From assembly GCA_016234745.1 (NCBI GenBank), contig JACRAR010000043.1, forward strand, positions 92,702 to 156,701: a DNA stretch of 64,000 bases, read 5' to 3'. Made by a program: the position numbers and the translations under genes. Source of the stretch: Betaproteobacteria bacterium. Its GTDB lineage: Bacteria; Pseudomonadota; Gammaproteobacteria; Burkholderiales; Rhodocyclaceae. Of the stretch, positions 14,657-24,367 are shown piece by piece. Position 1 is the first letter of the stretch. Each line of letters opens with the position of its first letter. Below the pieces are notes generated by a model. That model saw nothing but the letters and a program-made list of their open reading frames with translations, did not search any database and was not told where the DNA came from.

Positions 14657-17356
14657 CTAGCTCTTGACTTGACCCGGATTGGCCGGCTTGGAATTGCCCT
14701 GCGGCGGAGGCAGGCATTGGCGCAGATCGCGCGCCAGTTCAGCGCCGGCCTGGTAGCGTTGTTCGGCATCCTTGGTCAGCACCTTGTCGATGACCTTGGC
14801 GAGCGCATCCGGAATATTCGGATTGATTGCACGGATGTCTTCGGGAGGCTCATTGGCGATCTTGAACATCAATTGCGCCATGGACTCACCCTCGAACGGC
14901 AGCTTGCCGCTGGCCAATTGATACAGGGTGACGCCCAAGGAGAAGAGATCGGAGCGGCCATCGATTTTTTTCCCGGACAACTGCTCCGGCGACATGTAGC
15001 TCGGGGTGCCCAACACCATGCCGGTCTTGGTCTTGCTCGAGTCGGTGATGCGCGCAATGCCGAAATCGGTCACCTTGACCTGGTCGCTCTCCGGTTCGTA
15101 CATGATGTTGGCCGGCTTGATGTCGCGGTGAACCACGTGATTTTCATGCGCGTAGGACAACGCATCGGCAACCCGGGCAATGATGCTGATGATTTTCTCG
15201 AGCGGCAGGAGATGGTCGGGCTTGGTATAAGGCACCAGATCCTTGCCTTTGAGAAACTCCATGGCAATATAGGCCAGATCGTGCTCTTCACCGGCATCGT
15301 ACATCGTAACGATGTTTTGATGATTGAGCCTGCCCGCGGTCTCGGCCTCGCGGAAGAAGCGCTCCTTGACTTCGGTGAGTTCGTCGCCTTCAAACTCCTG
15401 CGACAAGGCCATGGTCTTGATCGCGACGATGCGATTGATCTTCGGGTCGCGTCCGAGATAAACCACGCCCATGGCGCCCTTGCCGAGTTCCTTCTCGATC
15501 TGGTAGCGCCCCAGCATCGGCTTCTCGACATTGCCGCCGCCATCGAGCATGCTGGCGTTGCTGCGCACCCCGCCGGCGCCGCCGAGAATGACTGTTTCCG
15601 ACATCTGCTTGGCGCGGTTGAGACGTTGCTCGAGATCGCGGAACTTGGGGTTGTAATCGGACATATAGCGGAACACGGCTTCGGCCTTGTTGAATTGCCG
15701 CTTGCGTTCGAAATCCAGCGCCAGGTTGTACAAGTTTTCCATCAGGTGATCGTCAAGCGGGCAACGGCGGAACTTGTCGAAAGCCGTGTCCAATTGACCC
15801 TGGCCTTGGTAGGCGAGCCCCAGCATGCGATTCGATTCGGACGATTCGAGCTCGGACTTTTCCTTGCCGCGTTCGGTCTGCAGGAAATGCTTGGTGGTCA
15901 GCAACAAATGGCCAAACAGCAACAAAGTCGCCGGAATCATCAACTGCAGCCAGAGCAGTTGCATCGTCATCAACAGGAAATGTGCGGCCAGCAGCAGTAT
16001 CAGAATCGCCACCGTGACCGCCGCGCCCATGCCGGCCTTGAGCCGTGGCAGCAGAGCGATCAAATAGGCCGCCACCAGCAGCAATGCGGCCTTTTCAGCC
16101 CAGAAGGCCCAGGTCGGCACCACAAAAAAATGCTCCGAGAGCAGGCTGGAAACCGAGTGGGCCAACACCAGCACGTCCGACATCGCCGGCGATACCGGGG
16201 TCGGATGCACGCTGCCGACTCCGGCCGCGGTCGGACCGATCAGGACGATCTTGTCGCGGTATTTGTCGTAGGGAATTTTCCCGCTTTTGACATCGAAGAA
16301 GGAATCCACCTGGAACGCCAGCTTGCCACCGGCATCCTTGTAGAAAAAAGTGTTCATGCGGGTATCGCTGTCGGTGCCGATTTTCAGATTGCCGAGCCGC
16401 ACCGAGTCGCCGAGTTGCACCAGTATGTCATTGACGCCCAGGTTCAGGCTTTTCGCCGCGATCATCAAGGACAGCGCCGGATACAGCTGATCGAAATAGC
16501 CCAGCACCAGCGGTTCGCTGCGGATGCCGCCATCGACATCGGGTGTCGTGTTCAGATGGCCGATCACGGCGGCATTCTTACCGAGGGGTTCGATCACCAG
16601 CGCATCGATTTCGCTTGTCGGGATCGGCGGAAACCCGGTTGCATTGGCCTTGACCGCATGTTTCTTGACGTAGTCGGGCAGATCCTTGTCGGGACGGCCG
16701 CGCGGCTCGCCGATCTTGAACAACACGGGCAAGGCGATATTGCCGGCCTTGCCAAAACTCTCCGCCAGGCGCCGGTCCGTGCTGAGCTTGGTTTCAGCCT
16801 CGTTGAGCAGCACGCCGATCTGGCTTAAGGGAGTGACCACGGGAGCTGGTGCTTCCGGCGCTGCAGTTGCTGCCGGAGCAGTCGAAACCACTGCCGCTTC
16901 ATTGCCCGTAGCTGGTGGGGTTACGGGCTGGGCCGAACCGGGCTGAGCAGTCGCTGCCGGTTCGGCAGATACCGCTGCCTCTACCGGCATGATGCCGCCG
17001 GCCTGAACGTACAGCTCTGTGAGTTTGTGGATGTATCCCAGACCCGCATCCAGTTGCGGCTCGGAGTAAAGCACCGTGGTGGCAATCACCTTGGTCTTGG
17101 CGGCGGCGAGCTTGTCGACCATGTCCGCCATCACTTCGCGCGACCAGGGCCAGCGGCCGATGTTGTCCAGGCTCTGCTTGTCGATCGCAATCACGACGAC
17201 TTTTTCGCTGGGATTGCGCGCAGTTGCGCCGACGCCGATGTCGTAGGCCTTGCGCTCCAGGCTCTGCAGCAAATCGCTGTTGCCGCAGAGGAGCACGATA
17301 ACGCTCGCTGCAAGACCGAGGAACCAGTCGCTCTTCCAGAAAGTTTTTTTATTCAT
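14657..17356 (-). CDS. CHASE2-sensor Ser/Thr protein kinase
   Basis: An 899-residue membrane kinase. A signal anchor (~11-27) is followed by an extracytoplasmic CHASE2 domain (~30-400), three membrane helices (~418-487) and TPR-like helices (~505-585). The Hanks-type kinase domain (~617-880) is complete: G-loop GKGAMG (625-630), Lys647, HRDIKPAN (743-750), DFG (764-766) and GTPSYMSPEQ. The CHASE2 domain carries an Ala/Pro-rich low-complexity insertion at ~121-176, unlike the compact CHASE2 of the cyclase in the same run. It is the first gene of the minus-strand signalling run, so the operon promoter should lie upstream of 17356. Confidence 0.93.
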   Translation of the reverse strand: MNKKTFWKSDWFLGLAASVIVLLCGNSDLLQSLERKAYDIGVGATARNPSEKVVVIAIDKQSLDNIGRWPWSREVMADMVDKLAAAKTKVIATTVLYSEPQLDAGLGYIHKLTELYVQAGGIMPVEAAVSAEPAATAQPGSAQPVTPPATGNEAAVVSTAPAATAAPEAPAPVVTPLSQIGVLLNEAETKLSTDRRLAESFGKAGNIALPVLFKIGEPRGRPDKDLPDYVKKHAVKANATGFPPIPTSEIDALVIEPLGKNAAVIGHLNTTPDVDGGIRSEPLVLGYFDQLYPALSLMIAAKSLNLGVNDILVQLGDSVRLGNLKIGTDSDTRMNTFFYKDAGGKLAFQVDSFFDVKSGKIPYDKYRDKIVLIGPTAAGVGSVHPTPVSPAMSDVLVLAHSVSSLLSEHFFVVPTWAFWAEKAALLLVAAYLIALLPRLKAGMGAAVTVAILILLLAAHFLLMTMQLLWLQLMIPATLLLFGHLLLTTKHFLQTERGKEKSELESSESNRMLGLAYQGQGQLDTAFDKFRRCPLDDHLMENLYNLALDFERKRQFNKAEAVFRYMSDYNPKFRDLEQRLNRAKQMSETVILGGAGGVRSNASMLDGGGNVEKPMLGRYQIEKELGKGAMGVVYLGRDPKINRIVAIKTMALSQEFEGDELTEVKERFFREAETAGRLNHQNIVTMYDAGEEHDLAYIAMEFLKGKDLVPYTKPDHLLPLEKIISIIARVADALSYAHENHVVHRDIKPANIMYEPESDQVKVTDFGIARITDSSKTKTGMVLGTPSYMSPEQLSGKKIDGRSDLFSLGVTLYQLASGKLPFEGESMAQLMFKIANEPPEDIRAINPNIPDALAKVIDKVLTKDAEQRYQAGAELARDLRQCLPPPQGNSKPANPGQVKS

Positions 17357-17452
17357 CGTGCCTGCGCTCCCTGTCCAACCAAAACGGCACCCGCGATTGC
17401 CGCATCAGAGCCTAATGCAACAAGTCCGCATAGAAACAGGATCATACTGCCA

Positions 17453-17482
17453 ATTCTTACAGTCGGACATCAAGCCCGTCAA
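17453..17482 (-). promoter_or_regulatory. Candidate sigma-70 promoter of the signalling operon
   Basis: On the minus strand, TTGACG and TAAGAA are spaced 17 bases apart, about 97 bases upstream of the kinase start, in the only sizeable gap (185 bases) ahead of the operon. The -10 is a poor match. This is a position-based guess. Confidence 0.3.
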
Positions 17483-17541
17483 ATTTTTATGGCGCAGCAA
17501 GGGATTGCCATATCCCGCCGAAAAGACGGGAAAGGAACAAG

Positions 17542-18240
17542 TCAAAGCACACGGTCCGTTCCGAGCTTGGTCCTGCCTCGCACCAGCCAGCGACCAACCA
17601 CCACCACTCCAAGCGCACAGCCGAAACCACTCAAATGAATGACCCAGCCGGCATTGGTTTCAAGCCAGGGATGGATGACGCTATCGCTTACCGCCATTTC
17701 GCCGGAAATGTATCCAAGCAAGGCGCCTCCCAGGACGACGATGAATGGGAATCGCTGCATCAGACGCAGCATTACCGAACTGCCGAAAACAATCAGCGGA
17801 ATACTGATGGCCAGGCCGATCATGAGCAGGCCGACATGGCCTTTCGCGGCGGCGGCGATGCCGATGACGTTGTCAAGACTCATCACCATGTCGGCAATGA
17901 GTATCGTCCTGATTGCGGCAAACATCGTATCCTTGCTTTCGATATCGGGCCCGCCTTCGTCTCCGGGCAACTGCAGCTTTATGCCGATCCAGAGCAACAG
18001 TGCGCTGCCGATCAGCTTGAGGTAGGGCAGCCGGAGCAACTCGACCACGAATACGGTAAGCATCACCCGCATGGCGACAGCAGTCATGCTGCCGAATATG
18101 ATGGCTTTTCTTTGCTGTTTGGGCGGCAAAGAGCGCACTGCGAGCGCAATGACAACCGCATTGTCTCCGCTCAGGAGGATATCGACGCCGATGATTTCCA
18201 GCAGGGGAATCCAGAATGGATGAGCGAGAAAAGAATCCAA
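17542..18240 (-). CDS. TerC/YjbE-family membrane protein
   Basis: A 232-residue protein with seven predicted membrane segments. It has the TerC-family acidic motifs in VDILLSGDNAVVIALA (near the N-terminus) and ADMVMSLDNVIGIA (middle), which sit in the membrane and are thought to bind a metal ion. YjbE-type TerC proteins are linked to manganese or other metal export, often to load secreted enzymes. There is no tellurite gene nearby. It lies downstream of a sucCD terminator and upstream of the signalling run; no riboswitch was recognised in its short leader. Confidence 0.85.
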   Translation of the reverse strand: MDSFLAHPFWIPLLEIIGVDILLSGDNAVVIALAVRSLPPKQQRKAIIFGSMTAVAMRVMLTVFVVELLRLPYLKLIGSALLLWIGIKLQLPGDEGGPDIESKDTMFAAIRTILIADMVMSLDNVIGIAAAAKGHVGLLMIGLAISIPLIVFGSSVMLRLMQRFPFIVVLGGALLGYISGEMAVSDSVIHPWLETNAGWVIHLSGFGCALGVVVVGRWLVRGRTKLGTDRVL

Positions 18241-18266
18241 GGCAGAGGTCGGGAAATGAGGCTGTT

Positions 18267-18296
18267 AAAAAAAACGCCCCGCTTTGCAGCGAGGCG
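18267..18296 (-). terminator. Rho-independent terminator after sucCD
   Basis: On the minus strand, CGCCTCGCT and AGCGGGGCG form a stem around a short loop and are followed directly by eight T. It lies 27 bases past the sucD stop and separates sucCD from terC. Confidence 0.9.
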
Positions 18297-18322
18297 ATTC
18301 TCATGCAGGCTGGGGTCGATTG

Positions 18323-19216
18323 CTATAACAGGGACTTGAGCAACTTGCCCATTTCAGCCGGGTTGCGCGTCACTTTGAAACCGCATTCCTCCATGATCGC
18401 CAGCTTGGCTTCGGCCGTATCGGCACCCCCGGAAATCAGCGCTCCGGCATGTCCCATGCGCTTGCCCGCCGGTGCCGTGACACCGGCAATAAACCCGACG
18501 ATCGGCTTTTTCATGTTGGCCTTGCACCAGGTTGCCGCTTCCGCTTCGTCCGGTCCGCCGATTTCACCGATCATGATGACCGCATCGGTATCGGGATCGT
18601 CGTTGAATAATTTCATGATGTCGATGTGCTTGAGACCGTTGATCGGGTCGCCACCGATGCCAACCGCGGAAGTTTGCCCGAGGCCCAGATCGGTGAGTTG
18701 TCCCACGGCTTCATAGGTCAGGGTGCCCGAGCGCGACACCACGCCGATCCGACCTTTCTTGTGGATATGTCCCGGCATGATGCCGATCTTGATTTCATCA
18801 GGAGTGATCAGGCCGGGGCAGTTCGGTCCAAGCAACAGCGTTTCCTTACCGCCCGCCGCGACCTTGGCCTTCATCTTGTTGCGCACTTCCAGCATATCGC
18901 GCACGGGAATGCCTTCGGTGATACAGATCACCAGGTCCAGATCAGCCTCGACCGCTTCCCACACCGCCGCCGCAGCGCCCGGCGGCGGTACGTAGATCAC
19001 GGAAACCGTCGCGCCGGTTGCGGCAGAGGCTTCCTTGACCGAGGCATAGATGGGAATATCGAAAATCTTTTCGCCGGCCTTCTTGGGATTCACGCCGGCA
19101 ACGAAACAGTTCTTGCCGTTGGCATATTCCTGGCACTTCTCGGTGTGGAATTGCCCGGTCTTCCCGGTGATGCCCTGGGTAATAACCTTGGTGTTCTTGT
19201 TGATCAGAATGGACAT
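18323..19216 (-). CDS. sucD: Succinyl-CoA synthetase, alpha subunit
   Basis: SucD carries the CoA-binding site and the phosphohistidine of succinyl-CoA synthetase (TCA cycle, substrate-level phosphorylation). The 297-residue protein shows the N-terminal Rossmann segment ([14 protein letters not shown]), [10 protein letters not shown], and [10 protein letters not shown], which holds the histidine phosphorylated in catalysis. It starts 12 bases after sucC and is followed by a terminator. Confidence 0.98.
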   Translation of the reverse strand: MSILINKNTKVITQGITGKTGQFHTEKCQEYANGKNCFVAGVNPKKAGEKIFDIPIYASVKEASAATGATVSVIYVPPPGAAAAVWEAVEADLDLVICITEGIPVRDMLEVRNKMKAKVAAGGKETLLLGPNCPGLITPDEIKIGIMPGHIHKKGRIGVVSRSGTLTYEAVGQLTDLGLGQTSAVGIGGDPINGLKHIDIMKLFNDDPDTDAVIMIGEIGGPDEAEAATWCKANMKKPIVGFIAGVTAPAGKRMGHAGALISGGADTAEAKLAIMEECGFKVTRNPAEMGKLLKSLL

Positions 19217-19228
19217 TTCTACTCCTTG

Positions 19229-20392
19229 CTAGTGCGCAACGGCAGCGACAATCTTTTGCGCCGCATCCGCCATATTGTCGGCGGAAATGATGGGAAGACC
19301 GGAATCCTTGAGAATCTTTTTGCCGATTTCGTCGTTGGTGCCTTTCATGCGCACCACCAGCGGCACATTCAGATGTACTACGCGCGCGGCAGCGACAACG
19401 CCCTCGGCAATGGTGTCGCATTTCATGATGCCGCCGAAAATATTCACCAGAATGCCCTTCACTGCCGGGTTTTTCAGCATGATCTTGAAAGCCTCGGTCA
19501 CTTTCTCTGTGGTGGCGCCGCCGCCGACATCGAGGAAGTTGGCGGGTTCGGCACCGAACAGCTTGATCGTGTCCATGGTAGCCATCGCCAGTCCGGCGCC
19601 ATTCACCAGGCAACCGATGTTGCCATCGAGCGCAATATAGGTCAGGTCGAACTTGGAGGCGGCAACCTCATCCGGATCCTCTTCGTCCAGGTCGCGATAA
19701 GCGACAATTTCCGGCTGACGATAGAGCGAGTTGTCATCGAAGTTGAACTTGGCATCGAGCGCCTTGATGTTGCCATTGGCTTCGAGGATCATCGGGTTGA
19801 TTTCGGCCAGGGAAGCGTCGGTTTCCATGTAGCAGCGATACAGATTCTTGATCAGCGTCACCGCCTGCTTCAAGGATGCGTCCGGCACGCCGATGCCGCG
19901 CGCCAGGTTCTCGGCTTGCTTGTCAGTCATGCCGACGACTGGATCGACGAATTCCTTGAGAATTTTCTCCGGGGTGTCGTGGGCGACTTTTTCGATGTCC
20001 ATGCCGCCTTCCGAGGAGGCCATCACCGCCACCTTCTGCGAAGCGCGGTCGGTCAGCACGGCCAGGTAATATTCCTTCTTGATGTCTGCTCCATCCTCGA
20101 TCAGCAGACGCTTGACCTTGCGGCCCTGCGGGCCGGTCTGATGCGTCACGAGTTGCATGCCAAGAATCTGACTTGCATACTGCTTGACCTCGGCGAGCGA
20201 CTTGGCGACTTTGACACCTCCGCCCTTGCCACGGCCGCCGGCATGAATCTGGGCCTTGACCACCCAGACCTGACCGCCCAGATCGGTTGCGACCTTGACT
20301 GCCTCGTCGACAGAGAAAGCAGGATTGCCGCGCGGGGTCGTTACCCCGAACTTCCTGAGAATTTCCTTGCCCTGATATTCATGAATTTTCAT
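19229..20392 (-). CDS. sucC: Succinyl-CoA synthetase, beta subunit
   Basis: SucC carries the nucleotide-binding ATP-grasp domain. The 387-residue protein begins [17 protein letters not shown], as is typical, has [10 protein letters not shown] for ATP binding, and contains [11 protein letters not shown] and [10 protein letters not shown] in the C-terminal ligase domain. AAGGAA lies ahead of the ATG. The 212-base gap upstream of it should hold the sucCD promoter; no clear -35/-10 pair was recognised. Confidence 0.98.
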   Translation of the reverse strand: MKIHEYQGKEILRKFGVTTPRGNPAFSVDEAVKVATDLGGQVWVVKAQIHAGGRGKGGGVKVAKSLAEVKQYASQILGMQLVTHQTGPQGRKVKRLLIEDGADIKKEYYLAVLTDRASQKVAVMASSEGGMDIEKVAHDTPEKILKEFVDPVVGMTDKQAENLARGIGVPDASLKQAVTLIKNLYRCYMETDASLAEINPMILEANGNIKALDAKFNFDDNSLYRQPEIVAYRDLDEEDPDEVAASKFDLTYIALDGNIGCLVNGAGLAMATMDTIKLFGAEPANFLDVGGGATTEKVTEAFKIMLKNPAVKGILVNIFGGIMKCDTIAEGVVAAARVVHLNVPLVVRMKGTNDEIGKKILKDSGLPIISADNMADAAQKIVAAVAH

Positions 20393-20604
20393 GCGTCTTC
20401 CTTGAGTGCAATAAATGATGGTTGTTGCGATTCGGTTTTTTCGCCTGCCCCTCTTCCAGCACCGACGGGTTCCCCGACCACGACCTAATGGGCTGGATCA
20501 ATATGCAACGAGAAGCGATTACGCCTGGCGGCAGCGGCATGGGGCAGAGTATGAATCCAGGCGAAGAGTGGGGGAGGGGAAATTGAGCCCGAAATAATAC
20601 CACA

Positions 20605-21255
20605 TCAGGACTCGGTTTCGCCGTCCGACCCTGCCGCAGACGCTGCGATCCACGCTGCTTTCGCTTCAACCAGCGGCTTGATGTCGGGCAGCTTGATGCG
20701 CTGCCGACCAGGTTCCGGCTCGGTCAGCGCCTCGGCTTCGCGCATGCTGGCTTGCGAACGTCGCGCCAGTTGCTGGTACAAAGCCGTACCTTCGACTTTC
20801 CAGGCCATTTCCTGGGCGGACAATTCACGCACGATCCGGGCCGGCGTTCCGGCCGCCAGGGTTTGCGACGGAATTTCCATGCCCGCCTTGACAAAAGCCA
20901 TGGCGGCAACGATGGCCGATTCGCCCACCCGGGCGTTGTCCATGACCACGGCATTCATGCCGATCAGGGCATTACGGCCGATATGACAACAATGCAAGAT
21001 CGCACCGTGGCCGATGTGGCCGTGATCTTCAATAACCGTGTCGCGGTCGGGAAAGCCGTGCACGGTGCAATTATCCTGGATATTGGCGCCCTGGCCGATG
21101 AGGATCCGGCCGAAATCGCCGCGCAAACTGGCGCACGGTCCGATATAGCAATCCGGCCCGATGATCACGTCGCCGATCAGCACTGCCGTGGGATGAACGA
21201 ACGAAGACGGATGAACGACAGGGACCAGACCGTCGATCGAATATACCTTGGTCAT
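20605..21255 (-). CDS. paaY: PaaY-type gamma-carbonic-anhydrase-like thioesterase
   Basis: A 216-residue left-handed beta-helix protein built on hexapeptide repeats ([21 protein letters not shown], etc.). The metal-binding His pattern (NCTVHGFP, then [10 protein letters not shown]) is that of gamma-carbonic anhydrase-like PaaY. PaaY is a thioesterase that removes CoA adducts produced during phenylacetate breakdown. The ATG at 21255 gives the canonical MTKVYSIDG start and lies one base after the paaN stop (TGA-A-ATG), so the two are coupled. It extends past the hexapeptide core with a helical tail, as in PaaY. Confidence 0.88.
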   Translation of the reverse strand: MTKVYSIDGLVPVVHPSSFVHPTAVLIGDVIIGPDCYIGPCASLRGDFGRILIGQGANIQDNCTVHGFPDRDTVIEDHGHIGHGAILHCCHIGRNALIGMNAVVMDNARVGESAIVAAMAFVKAGMEIPSQTLAAGTPARIVRELSAQEMAWKVEGTALYQQLARRSQASMREAEALTEPEPGRQRIKLPDIKPLVEAKAAWIAASAAGSDGETES

Positions 21256-21256
21256 T

Positions 21257-22915
21257 TCAGAGCGGATGCCGCGACTGAACCACGAAGAAACGCCCGGCAA
21301 CGAAGGCGCTATCGATCAGGCAGGCATTGGCAGCAGGATTGGCGCCCGTGCCGTGGTAATCGGAGAAGCCGCTGGTCTGGTTGATATACACCGTATCGGT
21401 CAAGTTGAAAGTCAGCGCAACACCAACACGCAAGGAGATTTCCTCGGCCAATTGCCAGATCGGCCCGGCTGTCGAATGCACCAGGAAGGTCAATGCGCCG
21501 CTGTCACGCATCACACGCTCTGCGACCGACAAGCTTTCCAGCGTCGTGGTCGTCTCGACAATGAAACTGATGGGGCCGAAACGTTCTTCGGCATAGGCCG
21601 GCATATCGCCGACATCCACTTTGATCAGCAACGGGGTCTGGACGCGCGCTTCGGGATATTGGGGATGGCGCAGTGCCGTCGATTCGACCAGCACTTCTCC
21701 CAACTCGCGCGAAGCTTCGATACGCGCCATGGTGGCAAGCGATTGAATGGCGCCGAGAATCTCCAGGGCGCACTCCGTCTCGGACAGCAATGTATTCAGC
21801 GCCCGCGCCAGATCAGCCTCGAATTGGGCAAGGGGAATCACTCCTTCAGCCGTTTTCACGCCTTCCTTGGCGACGAAAATCGCTTGCGGCGCAGTGCACA
21901 TCTGCCCCGAGTAGAGCGCCAAACTGAAGGCCAGATTCTTCAAGAGTCCCGGATAATCATCAGTGGAATCGACGATGACGCAATTGACGCCAGCCTTCTC
22001 GGTGAACACCATGGCCTGGCGCGCATTCTCTTCGAGCCAGGCGCCGAATACGGGGCCGCCGGTAAAATCGATGCAGCGAATCTCCGGCCGCAGCGCGACT
22101 TCCCTGGCCAGAGGAACCTCCATATCATCCACCAGCAAACTGACCAGGTTTGGATCGAAGCCGGCTTCCTTGAGCGTTTGGCGCGCCACCGCGACAGTCA
22201 AGGCAAGCGGCAGGATCACGCTCGGGTGAGGCTTGACGATCACCGGATTGCCGGTCACCAGGCTGGCAAAAATTCCCGGATAAGCATTCCAGGTCGGGAA
22301 GGTGGAACAGCCAATGACCAGGGCGATGCCGCGCGGGACGACGGTAAAAATCTTTTCGAGCCGCATTGGTGGGTCATTGCCCTGGTTTTTTTCCCAGACT
22401 GCTGTCTCGGGAACCTGCTTCATCTCCCGGTAAGCGCAGGCAATGGCTTCGAGACCGCGGTTCTGGGATTGTGCTCCGGCCGTCCTGAATGCCATGCCCA
22501 ACCCTTGCCCTGTCGTGTGCATGACGGCATGGGCCAGTTCCGCACTATGCGAATTCAGCCGCTCCAGCATCTCCACACAAATGCCGGCGCGGGTATCGGG
22601 TCCGGCCTTGATCCAGGCCGACATTGCGCTCCTGCCGGCGCTGATCAAGGCATCCGGATGGCACTTGGGGTAGGAAATGTTGAGCGGCAAGCCATATGGG
22701 GAATTTTCCGCCCCGCCCCGTTCGATCACACCGGGCTGATCCAGATAGAACTGGGCATCGCGATAGGCCTCAAAAGCCAGGCGTCCCTCCTCAAGTGCAT
22801 TCTCTCCATATGCCTCGACGTTTTCCGCAAAGGGACTCCAATAGCCGCGCTTCTTGATGGCGACCAGGGTCTGCGCCAGCAATGCTTTATGTTTCTCGAA
22901 CAGCAGGTGAGGCAT
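21257..22915 (-). CDS. paaN: PaaN-family aldehyde dehydrogenase (phenylacetate degradation)
   Basis: A 552-residue aldehyde-dehydrogenase-superfamily protein. It matches the PaaN group found in betaproteobacteria, with the long N-terminal arm ([23 protein letters not shown]), the substrate segment [17 protein letters not shown], and SGQMCTAPQ with the presumed catalytic Cys. PaaN is linked to oxidation of the ring-opening semialdehyde in aerobic phenylacetyl-CoA breakdown. No paaABCDE epoxidase genes are in the window. It is divergent from the paaG-like gene, with 59 bases between the starts. Confidence 0.85.
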   Translation of the reverse strand: MPHLLFEKHKALLAQTLVAIKKRGYWSPFAENVEAYGENALEEGRLAFEAYRDAQFYLDQPGVIERGGAENSPYGLPLNISYPKCHPDALISAGRSAMSAWIKAGPDTRAGICVEMLERLNSHSAELAHAVMHTTGQGLGMAFRTAGAQSQNRGLEAIACAYREMKQVPETAVWEKNQGNDPPMRLEKIFTVVPRGIALVIGCSTFPTWNAYPGIFASLVTGNPVIVKPHPSVILPLALTVAVARQTLKEAGFDPNLVSLLVDDMEVPLAREVALRPEIRCIDFTGGPVFGAWLEENARQAMVFTEKAGVNCVIVDSTDDYPGLLKNLAFSLALYSGQMCTAPQAIFVAKEGVKTAEGVIPLAQFEADLARALNTLLSETECALEILGAIQSLATMARIEASRELGEVLVESTALRHPQYPEARVQTPLLIKVDVGDMPAYAEERFGPISFIVETTTTLESLSVAERVMRDSGALTFLVHSTAGPIWQLAEEISLRVGVALTFNLTDTVYINQTSGFSDYHGTGANPAANACLIDSAFVAGRFFVVQSRHPL

Positions 22916-22974
22916 CTGATTTCTCCAGCGTGATACATTTCCATTGTAGCCACTTGGCCCTCAACCTGCATGCC

Positions 22975-23763
22975 ATGACTTATCAATCCCTACTCTATTC
23001 ACACACCGACAGCATTGCCAGAATCACGCTGAACCGGCCCGAAAAGCTCAACGCTTTCAATCTTGAGATGCATAGCGAACTGCGCGATGCGCTCGAACGG
23101 GTGCGCCATGAACATGCTCGCGTACTCTTGCTGCAAGGTGCCGGACGTTGTTTTTGTACCGGCCAGGATCTCGATGAGCGCGATCTGTCCCCCGGCAAAC
23201 CGCCACCCGACCTGGGCCTGTCCCTGGAAACACTCTACCGGCCGCTGGTGCTTGGCTTGCGAGACTTGCCCATGCCCGTGATCTGTGCCGTCCAAGGCGT
23301 CGCGGCCGGAGCCGGGGCGAGCGTCGCGCTGGCTTGCGACATCGTCCTTGCCGCCCGCTCCGCCAGTTTCATCCAGTCATTCTGCAAGCTCGGCCTGATC
23401 CCCGACGCCGGCGCAACCCACACCGTGCCGCGCCTCATCGGCAACGCCCGCGCCATGGGTCTGGCATTGCTGGGCGAGAAAGTCCCCGCAGAACAGGCGG
23501 AAGCCTGGGGCTTGATCTGGAAATGCATCGCTGACGATCAACTGACGGCGGAAGCAGAGCGCCTGGCCGTGCATTTCAGTAACGCACCAACCCATGGACT
23601 GGCGCTCGCCAAGCAGGCGATCTATCGCAGCGCAAATCACACGCTGGAGCAGCAACTCGATCTCGAACGCGATTTTCAACGCGATCTGGGTTGGAGCGAC
23701 GATTACCGGGAAGGCGTGAATGCCTTCAAGGAAAAGCGCACTCCGCGCTTTTCTGGCAAATAA
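22975..23763 (+). CDS. paaG: Enoyl-CoA hydratase/isomerase, PaaG-like
   Basis: A 262-residue crotonase-fold protein. LNRPEKLNAFNLEMH, the oxyanion-hole segment FCTGQDLDERD, VAAGAGASVALACDIVLAA and LGLIPDAGATHTVPRLIG are in order. The Asp in IPDAG and the lack of a second Glu fit PaaG (ring-1,2-epoxyphenylacetyl-CoA isomerase) better than a classical hydratase. Neighbouring paaN and paaY support this. The ATG at 22975 is preferred because upstream codons are non-conserved and run into the divergent promoter. Confidence 0.8.
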   Translation: MTYQSLLYSHTDSIARITLNRPEKLNAFNLEMHSELRDALERVRHEHARVLLLQGAGRCFCTGQDLDERDLSPGKPPPDLGLSLETLYRPLVLGLRDLPMPVICAVQGVAAGAGASVALACDIVLAARSASFIQSFCKLGLIPDAGATHTVPRLIGNARAMGLALLGEKVPAEQAEAWGLIWKCIADDQLTAEAERLAVHFSNAPTHGLALAKQAIYRSANHTLEQQLDLERDFQRDLGWSDDYREGVNAFKEKRTPRFSGK

Positions 23764-23773
23764 AGGAACGCTC

Positions 23774-24331
23774 ATGGGAGAGACGAGGCAATTCGAACTG
23801 GCCACCGAATTGGCCACATTGGGTGGCGGATGTTTCTGGTGCCTGGAGTCAGTGTTTCTCCGCCTGCGCGGAGTCAGTGGCGCGGTTTCCGGATATTGCG
23901 GCGGCCATGTGTCCCGCCCGAACTACGCGTTGGTATGTACAGGCGAAACGGGTCATGCCGAGGTCGTCCAGGTGAAATTTGATCCTGCAGTACTGACCTA
24001 CCAGGAACTGCTTGAGGTGTTCTTTGCAATTCACGACCCGACTACGCTGAATCGCCAGGGCCATGACACTGGCACGCAGTATCGTTCCGTGATCTTCACG
24101 CACTCCGCGGCACAAGCTGCTGCCGCCAGGGCAACCATCTCAAGACTCGAGGCGTCACACGCCTATCCCGAACCGATCGTCACAGAAGTGCTGCCGCTGG
24201 AGGTTTTCTATGCGGCTGAGGATTACCACCAGGACTATTTCGCCAATAACCCGATGCAACCCTACTGCCAGGCAGTGGTCGCACCCAAGGTGGCGAAGTT
24301 TCTGAAGCTTTTTGGCGAGCGCAGCAAGTAA
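23774..24331 (+). CDS. msrA: Peptide methionine-S-sulfoxide reductase
   Basis: MsrA reduces the S-epimer of methionine sulfoxide in proteins. The 185-residue protein has the catalytic GGCFWCLE motif, with the nucleophilic Cys followed by WC, and then GYCGGHVSRPNY, HDPTTLNRQGHDTGTQYRS and the YHQDYFANNP C-terminal segment. The ATG at 23774 follows AAAGGA and lies ten bases after the upstream stop, so the gene is probably cotranscribed with paaG. Confidence 0.95.
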   Translation: MGETRQFELATELATLGGGCFWCLESVFLRLRGVSGAVSGYCGGHVSRPNYALVCTGETGHAEVVQVKFDPAVLTYQELLEVFFAIHDPTTLNRQGHDTGTQYRSVIFTHSAAQAAAARATISRLEASHAYPEPIVTEVLPLEVFYAAEDYHQDYFANNPMQPYCQAVVAPKVAKFLKLFGERSK

Positions 24332-24367
24332 CCCGGCTCGCCTGGCGATGCACTGACGCTGACGCGG

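Noticed and set aside
14669..16828. 719-codon open frame on the plus strand
   Set aside because: It lies fully antisense to the CHASE2 kinase, whose domains are complete. High GC keeps the antisense frame open; the translation is His/Gln-rich and matches no family.
18626..20488. 620-codon open frame on the plus strand
   Set aside because: Antisense to sucD and sucC, which are unmistakable.
21248..22933. 561-codon open frame on the plus strand
   Set aside because: Antisense to paaN; no domain or ribosome binding site.
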